From: Ophiostoma sp. CBS 140.51
Lineage: Eukaryota; Ascomycota; Sordariomycetes; Ophiostomatales; Ophiostomataceae
DNA: 64,000 nucleotides
Assembly: GCA_029298735.1 (NCBI GenBank)
Contig: JANSLP010000034.1
Location: 62,001 to 126,000, forward strand
Reading direction: 5' to 3'
Part shown: piece after piece, positions 47,462 through 60,462 of the stretch
How positions within the stretch are numbered: position 1 is the first letter of the stretch
Layout: each line of letters starts with the position of its first letter
Translations under genes and position numbers: made by a program
Notes under the pieces: generated by a model
What the model saw: the letters and a program-made list of their open reading frames with translations, nothing else
Database searches by the model: none
What the model was told of the DNA's origin: nothing

Positions 47462-48554
47462 TCACGAACCCGGATTCTGTCGAAAGTTCATGCTGTAGCC
47501 ACCCGTCTTCTCGTCCTTAACCATTTGGAAGTTGTCAGTGCTAATGCCAAACGGCCGCAGGATGCCATTCCCGAGCTGTAGGTTAGCTTTCTGATACAAT
47601 TGTACGTGGCCTAGACCGGTTGAAAGTAACTCACCTCCTTAAGCTTGCCCATCATGTCGCCCATCTCCGCATCCTTGGCCTCATTTGTCCGTGCTGGCAG
47701 GTCCTTGAGCTGTTTCTTAACGAGCTGCACGTCAGTAGCGGGGAGCGTTCCAGCTGGCATGGCAGACAGCGCCTTGTAGTCTTCCTCGGCACCCGCCAGA
47801 TTCGCCCAGCCGCCGAGTTCGGACCGTGCCCGGCCGCGCCGTAGCAGAATCTTGGAGCGGATACGCAAAATATCCTGGTCGGTCGGTCCGACTGGCTTCG
47901 GGGGTGGAGTCGGCTCTTTCGGAGGAGGCGGTGGCCGGGCTGCATGCTTAGCGCCTTCGCTGATGATCTCCTCTTCGACGCTGGTGTCGTCGTCGTCATC
48001 GACCAAATCTCCATTTGCCAGAACCTCCTTCTTTGGATTTGCTTTCTCCTTCTCGATCCGCTTGACCTCCTTGTCGAGAGCATCTAAAGCCTCGGTGGCG
48101 GTGCGGTTGGCTTCCTTCCAGTCGCTCATCTTGATGTAGCACGCTGCCATGTTGGACTTTAGGAGGGCAAAGTCGTAGTACAGGTAGGAGGGCAGGATTG
48201 CGACTGCAGTCTCGTATGCTGTGAGGGCGCCATCGGCCTGGCTTTTCTTAAAGAGCTCGTTGGCCTCCTTCTTGTGTTCGTTTGCCTCTGCGAGAAGGCC
48301 CTGTGGTGAAGGAAGATGAAGTTAGCATTGTTGACAGCCCATCGTCAGCCAATAGCCGACATGGAGTGTAGCGTAGAACAGCTATGTCGAGGACTTACTG
48401 CTTCTTGGTCTGGCGGGAAACGTTCAATGTCCTCCTCGTGGTCGTGGTCCTCCTGGTTGTCCTCGGCCTCTTTCTCGTTATTCCCTACTGCCTCAACGGG
48501 CTCCTTATTCTCGCCATTCGTCCCATCCACGGTCGGTGCCTTATCCTCTGCCAT
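47462..48554 (-). CDS. TTC1: TPR protein of the TTC1 family
   Basis: Small tetratricopeptide co-chaperone-like protein. Three exons, complement(join(47462..47575, 47635..48300, 48399..48554)), 311 aa from the ATG at 48554 (strong context AATATGG; an in-frame ATG at 48578 would add eight residues). The N-terminus is acidic (EDNQEDHDHEEDIERFPPD). TPR helices follow (LLAEANEHKKEANELFKKSQ, NMAACYIKMSDWKEANRTAT), split by an acidic/proline insert (DDDDDTSVEEE, PPPPPKEPTPPPKP). The C-terminal signature is diagnostic: MGKLKE joined to LGNGILRPFGISTDNFQMVK, then GGYSMNF and QNPGS. Metazoan TTC1 binds Hsp90 and Ras/G-alpha proteins; the fungal role is not settled. Confidence 0.9.
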
Positions 48555-49429
48555 ATTCGGGAATGTCGAGTTCCGCATGTGAAAGTGACGGAAGGGAATT
48601 AGGTAGAGGAAGAAGAGAAATCGGTGAAAAGCACGGGAAAACACGGTCGCTAGCTGCCTCTGCAGGGCCTCAGCCAAGACCACGGGTTGCGGCGTATATG
48701 CGTGAATGGACGTGCGTGCGTGCGTCTGTCGGTCTGTATCAATATGCTTGTGTAATTGCGTCGAAATAAGAAAAGATAATGGCGATAAGAAAAGAAAATT
48801 TGATTGTTGGATCATTCTTTGGCTGCGATTTGGTGGGCATTTGGGTTGGCGGGGTTCATTTAGAGCTTTGACATGCAGTTGTGCTGGCAATGACGCGCCA
48901 ACACAGCTAGCTTCCGAGGGAAAGAGCTAACCCCCCTGCCTGCCTGTTGATGTCGCAGCCCCTCCATTACGCCAGTCGTTCCTGCCATTTGCCTGTCGCC
49001 CAGCGCCTTCCGCCCGCTGAAACATGAGAAAAGGGAAAAACGCGGCCCCACTTAGGATTTCCAATAGGAGGCAAGGCCTAATGGCGTCCCATTTTCGCGT
49101 CAACAATGACTCCATCTTAGATACCAAGTCTGGCCTTTTCCTTTCCATCACACTTGTCCGTCTTTGAGCATCTGAACTTCTTCTCGTGAAATTGACAACA
49201 CAGCTACCCATTCACATTGTGTTGTCATTGATCCCAAAGCCTCTACTTGTCACTGTTCACAGTCACTCGTTTGTCCCTCCTGCCTCCCTTTGTTTACATA
49301 TAAATACCTCGAGAAATCTCTTCTCCCAAAAATTTCTTTTCTCTTTTCTTCTTCTCCAAGCTCTCCCATCGATAAGTTCGAACTTCTAAAATCACCAACG
49401 GCCCCCGAGACTACACACACTCACGCACA
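48555..49429. other. Divergent promoter region
   Basis: 875 bp between the TTC1 and HAD hydrolase start codons. From ~49200 the plus strand is C/T-rich like a 5' leader. No gene is seen. Confidence 0.5.
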
Positions 49430-50370
49430 ATGGCTCCCAGAACCGAGTAAGTTGACCTCAAAGCATAACGTCTCCGGTCCTTTCCCATCGCTAACAAGTC
49501 TCCAGTTTCCCTCCCGTTCGGGCGTGTCTTTTTGACATGGATGGCCTCCTCCTTGACACGGAGGACATTTACTCGCGCTGCATTAACACAATCCTCGCCC
49601 GCTATGATAGGCCCAAGATGCCCTGGTCGATTAAGGCGAAGCTCCAAGGCCGACCCATGACAGAGTCCAACAAGATTTTCTTGGCTTGGGCTCAGCTCCC
49701 CATTCCGCTCGAGCAGTTCCAGAAGGAGAACGCCACGGAGCAAGTCAAGAACTTCCCCAGTGCAAAGCCCCTTGCCGGTGTTGAGGAGTTGCTTTCGACT
49801 CTCGACAGCACCCGGTACTGGGAGACAAAGGACGCCACCAAGGAGGGCACCAACGGCACCCCTGTTGGCCACCGGGTCCACATTGCTCTGGCCACCTCGT
49901 CGCAGACGGTTAACTTCCACCTCAAGACGAACCACCTGACGGAGCTGTTCTCGGTTTTCGAGTCCCCTCGCCGTGTCCTTGGTGATGATCCTCGGATTGG
50001 TGCTGGCCGCGGCAAACCTCTTCCGGACATTTACATTCTTGCTCTCAAGACGATTAACGAGACGCTTGCACCGGGTGAACCTCCTATCACCCCCGAGGAG
50101 TGCTTGGTCTTCGAAGACAGTGTTCCTGGCGTCGAGGCTGGCCGTCGTGCCGGTATGCGTGTCGTGTGGGCTCCCCACCCCGACTTGAAGGTCGAGTACG
50201 CCGGCCGCGAGCCTGAGGTCCTTGCTGGAACCACTGGCGAGGCCGGCGAGGCTGGCGCTGCGACTCCCCCGGGAGAGATCGAGGACGGCTGGTCGGAGTA
50301 TCTTCCCACTCTGGAGTCGTTCCCTTACGAGCACTATGGCATCGTCGTCCCGCCAAAGACCTCTGGCTAA
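49430..50370 (+). CDS. HAD-superfamily phosphatase (pseudouridine-5'-phosphatase-like)
   Basis: Two exons, join(49430..49446, 49506..50370), 293 aa; the first coding exon is 17 nt. The HAD motifs are in order: motif I FDMDGLLLDTE with nucleophile D16 and acid/base D18, motif II LATSSQ, motif III Lys in GKPLPDIYI, and motif IV VFEDSVPGVEAG. An alpha-helical cap sits between motifs I and II (LQGRPMTESNKIF). This arrangement matches the HDHD1/GS1 group and yeast YKL033W-A, of which human HDHD1 hydrolyses pseudouridine monophosphate. The substrate here is inferred by similarity only; other sugar or nucleotide phosphates are possible. It is probably cytosolic. Confidence 0.9.
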
Positions 50371-51261
50371 GCCTTGCGAATATGGATTCGAGGTACCTTT
50401 GGCCACCGAGTTGTGCTAGCTTTATCTATGTAGAGAAGCTTTTGTCCTTTCAAAACGACACAACGAAGTTTGTGCCTTGTGTGCACACGCAAGGAAATAA
50501 CAGCAATGACATCTCCGGGAACCGAGACGTGGAGACTTTTCTTATGTTGCGAGGCTTTTCTTTCTTTTAAAACCCATAGACTTTTTCACGATGTTATGAA
50601 TTGGGGTTTTCGGTTCAGAGACTTGTAACGGTTCATCATAGAATGATTTACTTTGTTAGATCGCTCCTTTGGAGAGGCTAGACCGAATTTTTATGAATTT
50701 TATGCGAGGTTTTAATCAAAGATGTTTTTTTAAAGTGCAGTGAATAATAAAATATGGGAATTGAAAGCAGGGTATTCTGAAAATGTGCAGGACTCCATTT
50801 GTCCCACCGCTGCAAGCCTTGCAACTTGTGATAGAACCTAAACTCGGCCGTGAAAACTAACATGAAAGAACATAACTGAAAATAATAATAATAATAACCG
50901 TTCAATCAAAAACAAAAGCAGTAAAAAGCAAATTTGCCTCCCAAAATCTAAGTTTCCGCCATCTCCCAAGGTTGTTCCCACAATTCGGTCATGCTTGTTG
51001 TAGTTGTCATATCTATCCATGTGAAAATACCCGTGTCTCTAAATCGGCCGTGTCAGGAGCTTGGTTGATGATCCATGGTTGTTGGTTGGTAGGAGTGGAT
51101 CATGGAATAAACAAATTGTAATGTTTAGCAGCCTTGTTTTGAAAACTGCCAAATAAAATTGGAAGGTCCGAAAAAGAAAAAAACAAAAAGTTGAGAAAAA
51201 TATAATAAAATAAATGAAAACAGAGATGTAAATAAAGAAAAAAACGGCGATAAAGTAATAA
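50371..51261. other. Convergent 3' spacer, AT-rich
   Basis: 891 bp between the 3' ends of the HAD gene and the large Zn2Cys6 factor. It is AT-rich on both sides, notably 50700-50930 and 51120-51250. No gene is seen. Confidence 0.5.
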
Positions 51262-54200
51262 TCAAAATGATTGCGGATTGAAGTGTGCCGAGTCGTTGGG
51301 TGGTTTGTAGAATGCCTTGTAGGGGTGGTCGGGGAGGCTGAAGTCGGCGTGCATGAGAGGGTTCGACATGTGTGGTGGGCGGAATGGCATGGGTGCGGTA
51401 GTTGGTGGTGGAGACTGTGACGAGGATGCTAGTGAGGTGTTTGTATTTGTAGTCGGCATGCCGTGCATATGGCGATTGTGGACGTTGAACATTGTCGATG
51501 TATTGGCCGTGGGCCATATGGGAAGGGATCGCCTACCACCACTGGAGGAGGTTGGCATGGGAGAGGCAGAGGTATTGAAGTCGACCTTTTGCATTTGAGA
51601 TGGAGCAGAACCGAAACCTGAACCACTTGTGGAGGCCAGACCTGGACCGAGTTGACCGAAGCCGTGGGTAAACATGTTGCCTGGTTGCGGTAGGTCTGTT
51701 GGTGGTGGAAGAAGTGTTGAAGGCGATGAGGATACGGTTGCTGATGTGGTAGACTGTGAAGAATTACCGGCTGTGTCTTTGATCTCGCGGCCCCATACCT
51801 GCTGGAGCTCAGCATAGATTCTGCCGATGCGCCACCCAGTTTCTGCAGTGATTTTTTTGAGAAGCATGTACACTTCGTCCTGCTCACGAGGATCTCGTAG
51901 CACGTGGGCGGAGATGGCGAGGCTGCGGATGGCCACACTTGCTACGCCTCGATCTTTGGTATGGGCAACAATACCGCATACTTGGTGAGCATGATGGCGC
52001 TGGGCGTCTTGATTTTCGACAGATACCTTGGGTTCGTCTGGGTTGACTTGGTGCAGCAGGACCATTGCTGTGTGGTAGAAAAGACGTCCGATGACAGCAG
52101 TGCGTTTTATAAGCCTAAAAATAATCAGAAAACTTATCACGAGCACACTGATTGAAAAGAACGGAAGGCATACTTACCAGATATTGGGGAATATGGATGC
52201 TGGTCCTGTACTCTGTGACGGGAACAAGTAACTGAATGGTCGCATCGAACGAGGACAATCTCGATTCCAGATGGCACATAGTCGTTTGAGTCTCTTCCAC
52301 TCTTCAAATCGATTTTGCATGTGTGCTTTGTGGGCGATGGGCGACGGTTCTTGAGGGAAGACAACAACACCGGCACGAAAGTTGGCAATCTTGGCCACGA
52401 TGTAGAAAATGCGGTGAACCCACATCTCCTCGTCACTGCTGCTCGATATTGCTGACAAGGCAACGGCAGTGGTGGTGGGCTCTAGTTCGGATGATTTTGA
52501 CGTAGAGGCCTCGGCATCATGCTGTGATTTTCGACTGTTGATTGTGCTCTCTTCAAGGCCTCCGTGGCTCATCTTGCGGTCTTGCTGATGGCTGTCACGA
52601 CGATCGTGAGTCTTGCCAGCTTCGTTGTTATCACCAAGATCGTTGGCGAATGACGTGTCGAGCCCCCATTGATCTGGGTCCCATGCTGTTGGCCAGTTGA
52701 ACGCCAGACAGCTCAGCACCTCCATACCAATGTTGAGCCAGAAACAGGCGGCACCAATGCCTTTGCTCCGAGCATCCCATCCACACTCACGAATCAGGGC
52801 ACGAGCGCCTGCGATGTGGTTCATTCGTTCGTTGGGCTTCTCGCTCATGATTTCGTACACGTTGAGAACCACGGCAGTTGTGGCGCATTCGACAATGTCA
52901 CGGTCTGGATTTCGCAGACTTTGCAGAAGTTGCGTGGTTGCCGTGTCGTAATAGAACAGGGCCTTTTCGTCCTTGTAAGCCTCGTTGACGAGGGTGAGGT
53001 GCTTGACACCACAGGCGAGGAAAGCGTTGAGCATCATGGGTGACTTGAGAGCGACAAATGGGATGATGCGACTAAAGTGCTTGTCACGGTCGAGCGAGTC
53101 CATCCACACCCCGACCTCTTCGACAAAGACCTGCATAAACAAGACCTCGTCTGGAGAGTTGAGGTACTCCCTTTCACCGTTATTACTGGTCTCTCCGCTG
53201 ATATTGTAGATGTCCTCGTAGCCGCCTGCTGCGCCATGGCCAGAGCCGGGTGCCGCTACTGCTGCACCGCCAGCACCACCACCGCCGGCTCCTCCACTTC
53301 CTCTAAGTATGCCTGTCTTCTCTGACGGGGGTGTTGGCAGGCCTTCTGGCATCGTGTCGTTGAGGTGGCCGGCATTGCCAATACCACCTCCGTGTCGGCC
53401 TGACACCCTTGGATTTTCATCTTCTGGGCTGTTCCCCACCTCGGCCTGAAAAGATGCAACCGATGACGGGCCCCCGATTCCTTGTGGAACCATAGATGAG
53501 GCTATGCTCGAGGCATCACTAGCCTGGTATGCATGTTTCTTTTCTCCTGGCTCCTCTTTCGCGACATACGAGCTGTATGCGTCTGTGTTGGCCGTGGATG
53601 TCAACTGGCTTTGACCAAAGTTGGCGGAGAAAGTCGATGCATTTCTGCTGCTTGTTGTGTCCTCGGTAATATTTTGAAGACTTTGGCTTGTTTGTGTAGT
53701 CACTGGATAGAACTGTGCTGCGGAGGAGAGAGTAGAGACGTTATAACTGCTACTGTCATTGCTGGACTTCTCGACAACGGCAGATGAACGTCGTCTCTTA
53801 GGGGTTGGCATTGCTTCAAAGGATAGCCGTGGTGGTGGTGGCAAGTCTCCGTCTTTGACTCGAGGATAGCGACCAAGCCCGCCCGCATATTCTGAAGCAA
53901 TTTGACGAGACTCGTCATAAAAGGAAACTATGGAAGTTGTCAGCATATTTTGGAGAACTTGAACAGCTTGGGTGTTGACGTACCATTCCACTCGGTTATC
54001 GGCGGGGCATACGGTATTGGCTTGGTCTGAATATCGATAAAGTTCAAGCGCAGCCCGCGCTTGCATTCTCGGTTTCCCTTTCGACAGTTGAGGCAGTCTG
54101 GCGTTCCTTCGTCGCATTTTAGATGCCGTTCTCGACATGTCAAACAACCTGTCCGTACTCGTCTTGATTTTGGCGCTACCGGCGCGGCTGTCGCTGCAGG

Positions 54201-55088
54201 CATGTTGTTTGAAGCCGCTGTCACTTGGCCGGATGCAGAAGGCGAAGGCGTTGTTTTGGATATGGCTGGTGAGAGCATGTGGCTGGATGCAGCTTCCTCT
54301 TTGACTACTGTTGCTTTGGACTTGAGTCCTCCACTTCCTCTGCGCCCTTGCAAAGCATTTCCACTAAACTGCTGGATGCTCGACTGGCTGCTTTTGCGGC
54401 TATGCGATGTCGGCGGACGACTAGATGCTGGGTCATTGTTGCTGTTTCGTCGACTGGTACTGGGGGAGTATGCCAGGCGACCTGCCCCTCCACCACCACC
54501 ACTGCCGCCTCCCCCAATGGGAGACATGCCCATGTTGCTGCTTGCAGCTGGAGGACGGCCTCCCATAGGCTGCTGGGAGGAGCTGAGTCGTCGCAGATTT
54601 GCTGCACTTTGAGAAATGGGTGGTGGCAGCGGAAGAGGCAGCAACTGGGGAGTCAGTGATAGCATCGGGCCGGAAGATGCTGCGATGGATGGTAAGGGCA
54701 ATGTCGGAGGCAGCGGTGGTGGTAGTGTTGTTGGATAACTGAAGCTGCCACTGCCACTAGCTGACGACGATGTGGAGAGATGAAGGCGTTTTGACTGGGG
54801 GTAGTCAAAGTCATTTCCTGTGTTGAATGTGGTGTTGTACCGTGCTGCATTTTCGGTTTCTGGATATGCTTGCGATCGAGGCGCCGAGTAGTCAACCAGC
54901 AGAGGTGGCCGGCTTTCACGCGACGACGTGGGATGAAAGGCTGTCGTAGGCACAGATGACTGAGGATATGAGACGGTCGTCTGTTGATACGGCGGTTCAG
55001 ATGAAGTGTTTGTGAGATTGATCGGAAGCGGTGGAGATGAAGGGGTGCGACGTTGGTCTGTCGCCCTGGGGCATGTGCTCAAGCTCAT
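51262..55088 (-). CDS. Large Zn2Cys6 transcription factor (1235 aa)
   Basis: Three exons, complement(join(51262..52114, 53927.. back to 52178, 53984..55088)); that is, exon 1 is 55088-53984, exon 2 is 53927-52178 and exon 3 is 52114-51262. The ATG at 55088 is the first true ATG in the frame. Residues 1-300 are Ser/Pro/Gly-rich with poly-Gly runs. The zinc cluster is C315, C318, C325, C332, C335 and C342 in TGCLTCRERHLKCDEGTPDC and NCRKGNREC, followed by RGLRLNFIDIQ. A Fungal_trans_2-type domain lies at about residues 640-950 (PDEVLFMQVFVEEVGVWMD, MLNAFLACGVKHLTLVNEAY, MNHIAGARALIRECGWD). The C-terminal exon holds FYHTAMVLLHQVNP and VYMLLKKITAETGWR, then a Ser/Pro/Asn-rich tail. It is a nuclear regulator; targets are unknown. 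It has the longest upstream region in the window. Confidence 0.9.
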
Positions 55089-58000
55089 GCTGATTCTGGA
55101 CCTCGTTGCGCTCGCCGCACCACTGTTGGTGGGCACGAGGCCGGAGAAGGGAACAGTGGCAAAGGTCTGCGATCGTATCAAATTCAGCTACCTCACCTTT
55201 GCTTATTCTAGCTGAAGAAGGGAGATGAAAAGTGCAGAAAACGCTAGACTCTCATAGGCACAGGTGTTTGGCGTAGCTTTGAGTGAGAATTGCGTGGATA
55301 GATGGTTTTCTGGGCAGTCGATCTGCTGGAAGACAGCGTTGGCACAGACAGCTGCAGGTTCCCGAACAAAGTCCAGCGCGTATCTGGCGTCCTTGGATTT
55401 CGGGGTTGTTGTTTTCTTCGTCGTGGTGCTTCTGCGTCTTCCGTCAGGAAGTTTGCGAGTTGAGGCTTTTTCTTCTTTTGGCGTTTATCGTACGCCACTG
55501 TCCGTAGAGTCCGAAGTTACATGTGTGGGCGTTGTGGCTAGCACACGCTGGATATCAGCTTCGACGATTGGTGACGGCTCGGTGAGTCTTCCGCGGGTAT
55601 GATGGATGATAAATGAACGTGTCGTCGTTGTGTTTTGTTTTTTTTGGCAACCTGTCGTGGGTTCTTGATGTCTGCGGCTTGCCGTATCCCTCTAAAGATT
55701 GTTCAGAGTGTTTCTACGCCGGTGCAACCGTGCAAGTCGATGTATCGGTAAAATATAACATGGACTGGGGGCTGTGGGCAAGGCGACCTGGTCCTCTGTA
55801 TCTGCAGTGAGCAAATTGCGTCGACAAGGTAAGACAGGGGACAAAGGTAGTAGGTAAGGTGGGCAGAGGGTGACAAGGGGGCGTGGTCCAGATGTCGAGA
55901 CGGGACGAGAAAGGCAAAGACAGGCGGGTGAGTGGAAGGTGAAATCAACGAGATATTAAGGGGATCGAAAAGTATGGGGTAAAGGGAAGCAAGGGAAGCA
56001 AGGTCGAGAGACAGACGATGGGATCGAGAGAAAGGTAATCAAGCATTCAAGCAATAAAAGAAAGTGGCAAGGGAACAGACGTGGAAACATGCTGCCGAGT
56101 ATGCGGTATGCGGGTTATTAAAGGCTGGTGGTACTAAGGGGGGGTGGCAGGCCAGCGCAGCGAGATCGAATGCCATGCAACGACCTGGGTGGGAGTGACG
56201 GGACGGGAAGAAAAGAAGGCAAAGAAGAAAATCAGAAGCAGTGTGATGGAGCAAGATTACGACAAACAATAACCTGAGTGACAGGACAGAGAAAACAAAA
56301 ACAGGAAGATCAAGAAAAAGAAGAACGTACCCACTGTCACCACGAATCAACCTTTCTCGGAATTCATCCGGCGCTGCCCGCCAGGGGAGGACAACACACA
56401 ACACTGGCGCCTCCTGCGAGTCTAGCAGCAGAGGCGAGACGTGACGATGCAGATATCGGCCTGGACGGTATATGTGGCGGGTGTCGTATGTGTTGGACGT
56501 TTGGATTGCATGTGCTTCATGTGTTTAATGTGCTTGTTGTGCTTGTTGTGCTTATTGTGCTTGTTTGATCGTTTGAAATCTCAAATCTCACGGCGTGCGC
56601 TGTGTCCACGGGGGAGGGACCGCGTGCCCAGGAAAGTTTGCAGTTCTCGTTTCTCGTTTTCGTGCCCCCGTGTTGCTTGGCTGCCGAGGCGCTCTTGCTT
56701 TCGCGTGTTCTGTCGCCAATAGGCTGGTCTAGGAGCCGTGGTGTCTTAAACTTCGAGCAAGTAAACGAGGCCGTAGATTGCACGGCAGCTGCAGATGGGT
56801 TGTGCAGCCACAAGAGACTGCCAGCATCAGGGGGTGGGGGGAAAGTTTCACGGGGAGTGGGTCGGGCACAAAGGACGAGGGTCGAGAGGGTGATGAGAAT
56901 CAAGAGTGGGCGTTGGCAAGATACTTGTGAGATCTGGTCAGGAACTTTTGTGTGAAGTCAAAATGTTTTCAGATTTTTGCTCTTTTGGGCAAGAAGCGAC
57001 GATGGTTCCCAAGGTGAGAAGGTGCGATGGTGGGTTGCAGGCGGAGGATAGCAGCTTCCCTGGGGCCAAAGATACGAGACGATACAAACTGAAGGGGCAG
57101 ATGGAAAAGATGGGAGAGGGTGACAAGATGCGGAAGGAGCCATCGGTGTCGCTGCTGAAAGGTTGACAACAGTGGCTCAAGAGTGGAAGGCACCTGGGAA
57201 GGAAAGCACGTTTGACAACACGCGCTGTGTACCTTCCCTACGCACGGGAAGCCTCGCACATGCTGATGAAGAGGGAAGGAGACAAGAGAGAAGGAGACAA
57301 AAAATACCCACACGGGGAAGGTAGATCCCGAGTGCTGCTGTCGCTGCTTCCTGCCCTTCGAAGGACGTGCTCGTCTTGCCTTTTGCGCGACTCTTCTTTT
57401 CCCCCTTTCTTACTCTTTTTCGACTTGCATCTGCCACTAAACCTTATTTTCTCTCTTACATGCAAGATCCAGAAATCAACAAAAAGCACGACACACAGAA
57501 CAACACTTTCACACACAGACATCCGCCAACAGACCATAACCCAGCCATGAGGCATCGGAACATCCGAGCAACCGTGGCGATCAAAGGCCCATTGAAGAAA
57601 GATACCTAGAACAGAAGCCATGTCACGGCGCGGTGGGGAGCGGAAGAGCAGGGTTGGAAAGCTCCCGAAGGCTGTCCTTTGCTCTGGATGGGTGCCCTTT
57701 CCGCGGGTAAGGTTGGTTGGGTTACAGTGAAGCAGGGGCCGTGGGCAGATGGGGTACTCTACCCCCATCTAGATACAAGGGTCCTTTGACTCTTGGATGG
57801 CCCAGGCCTCGCCGAGCCTGGTCTGGCCACCAGGGCCTGGAAGCTGGCTCTTCCGCCCCGTGTCCAGAGTGGTGTCAGAGAGAGCTCCCCGTACCCACAC
57901 AAGGGTGCACTGACAGAAGAAGCTGCTGGAATTGCGTTTGGTTGGTACAGCATTTACCCTGGAAATTTGACAACAGAAGTTGAGACCCAACAGATCGAAT

Positions 58001-60462
58001 CTTGCTCAAAAGGCTGTAGAGTTCTCGAATCGAAGATGAGGCATCGTGTTGTGGCGGTCGCGATCCGTGGATCGTGCAGGCAATATCGACACAAAATCGC
58101 ATTATGATCAGGTCTGACTCGCATTACTCTTCCAAGCTTCAAATTACAGAGGCCCTGTACTGACATATTGCTTAGGCCTCCTGCGTCCCCCGGCTCTGCT
58201 TGCTTTTTGACAGCCACCCGTTTCCGGCGTTTCGAAACCACCCCCAGGTTTCGACACAGGCATCCCGGCAGAGTCGAGAATTGAAAAGGCAAGGTTAGGC
58301 GTGAATGGGTGGGCACGCTTCTTCATCACAAACGAACGAGAAGCCGAATTAATTCTCCGAGGCGTTCCAGTCTTTTCGGAAGCCTACTCGAGGTAGAGGA
58401 GGAGAGCAATCAAATATAGCAATAGAAAACCAACCCCTCGTGTGCCCTCCTTCCTTTCCCCCATATTCCATATTGGGGCGGCTGCTTGTTGTCCTGTTTC
58501 CAATAAAACTTCTTGGGTAGCGCTCTCAACTTCTTCCCGTTTACGCCCTGCTGCAGGCTCAGGACTGATTCCCCTCTGGGTGATTTCGTTCTGGTATCAT
58601 ACCAGTGCGCCCGCATATTTTGCCTGGAACGACCTGCTGGGCGGCACAATGCCTGGTCTAGCGGAGAGACAACGAATTTCTGGTCGTTCTCGAATTGTTC
58701 CTTGAATGATCAAACTTTGACGACTTTCCAAAAAGACTCTAACCTTCTCACATGACCCGTGGAACTCTCCAAGGCAGCCGACGGCGTGAGGACAGCGACA
58801 TGGACAAATCTTGGCTTCCGGAGCCGTTTGATCGACGTGGCCAGCCGGAGATGCGGGCGATCCAACACAGGGAGTCTGGGTGCCAAGACATTTCGAAGCT
58901 TCAAGAACTTCTTTGATGGACTCATCGCTGTCCCGGACATGCCACCAGCCGCTGAGATTTTGGAGGTTGTCTGGCAGGCCATTTGACTCGACTCGGGCAG
59001 TCGCGCGAACGCACCAATAAACAAAACAAAACAAACAAACTGTCTCGGGTAATTCCTTCAACAAAGCAAGGTGGAAGATGCAACAAACCACCGACAAAAG
59101 GTGTATGGACGCATTCGAGGCAAGCAGCGAGGTAGTCAACAATTGCAAAGGTCTGGCCAAACGAAAATCGAGAGATTGCTGTTTCGTTTCCATTTCGCCT
59201 AATTGATGATTTTCAATTCTGATTCTGTCGCGTGGACAGTACCCTTCTATACCTGGCCTTCTGTCTGCCACGACCCATGCTTTCCCTTCCCATATTGCTG
59301 TCCCTTTTCATTGAATTCTTTTTTAAAAGTTTTACCATACTTTTTCCCCGAACCACTTGCAGCAACAGCTGCTGCAGCACGGGTGCAGTATGCCATCCTC
59401 CCATCCGCCCCCTGTTCGAGAGGCCGTGCGTTCGGAAAATTTTCGCTGCAATCGTTCTTTTTGACGATTTAATATCGAATTAATATCCCGATGGCAGGAG
59501 CCATACTGCCGAAAAGAGATTGATATTTACCCATTGGTAAAGGAGAAAATGATGAGGAAAAATCACGAACGCACGTTCCTCTTTTGTTCAAGCTAACATC
59601 TTTCATTTACATTCAGACTGACCATTGGCCTTTTCTGCTGACGGTTTGTGACAGACTCTAGAAAGAGGGTCTCATACGCCCGCGAGACGTACCTCCATGT
59701 TGATGTCCGTGCTTTTACGACCTCGGAGGTTCCAGTATCCGAGCTCTTGATCTCCCCTTCTGAAATACTTTTGCAAGGCCAGCGAGATATACACAACAAA
59801 CCAACAGCAACGCCCCCACCACAAGATGAACTCCCGAGCCGTCTGTCTTTGCCAGTGCCGGCTCTGGATTCATATTTCCTACTTTCAACATTTTTTCATC
59901 TTCCTTCAACTCTTATGATATGGCTTTAGGGTACTCAATTTGCATGCAACGTTGGTAGAAATCAAAGAGAGTTGATGCTGACCATATGTACAGGCTAGAG
60001 CCATGTGGCGTTCGAAATGAAGGACGGGTGTTGGTGAGAACCCTCTTCAGATAAAGTGCATATAATAAACAAGTGTGGATTGGGCATAGTCCAATATCTC
60101 AGAGCTTGTCTCGACTTGCTAAAATTCTCAAAGCACATGCACAAGGGCCACACTATCTGATGTCAACAGGTCGTTGACTCCATCCAATGATGAGAATTGA
60201 GACTAGTGCAAAGGACCTGTGGATGGCCTGGATAAACAGGCGTTTCTAGGCAGCTAACGATGGACTAAAGGAAGCATCCGTTTGTCAAGAAAATGGCAAC
60301 GGGAACATACCAAAAGGCGATTCCTTCGGCCTCGTCTTCCCAATCTGGTCACTCAAGTCAAATGTTCACACAGTATATGCTCATAAACGACATGTTGCAT
60401 TTTTCTATCTAAACATTACACAAAGCATTTTCCCACGCCTTTTCTCTCCCATCGTCAATGGC
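55089..60462. other. Large intergenic region, no gene supported
   Basis: 5.4 kb between the large Zn2Cys6 factor and the dioxygenase, both on the minus strand. It contains a six-unit 9-bp tandem repeat (listed), purine-rich stretches (55840-56040, 57000-57130), a C/T-rich stretch (57360-57470), a GGCCTGG-rich patch (57790-57850) and an AT-rich stretch (59270-59560). Frames up to 224 codons show no domain. A 52-codon frame with one hydrophobic segment (59715-59873, minus) is the only one I could not dismiss outright. Confidence 0.5.
56511..56564. repeat. 9-bp tandem repeat, six units
   Basis: Six contiguous units of tgtgcttgt or one- to three-base variants, starting at 56511, 56520, 56529, 56538, 56547 and 56556. 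The region is non-coding by my reading. This is a minisatellite-like array with likely copy-number variation. Confidence 0.85.

Noticed and set aside
55244..55498. Possible extra 5' exon of the large Zn2Cys6 factor
   Set aside because: The frame lacks an ATG at its start, ends in a stop and offers no splice pair of acceptable length to the next exon.
58597..59271. 224-codon minus-strand frame in the large spacer
   Set aside because: No recognisable domain, no conserved-looking blocks and no splice continuation. The Cys-rich segment does not follow any zinc-binding spacing.
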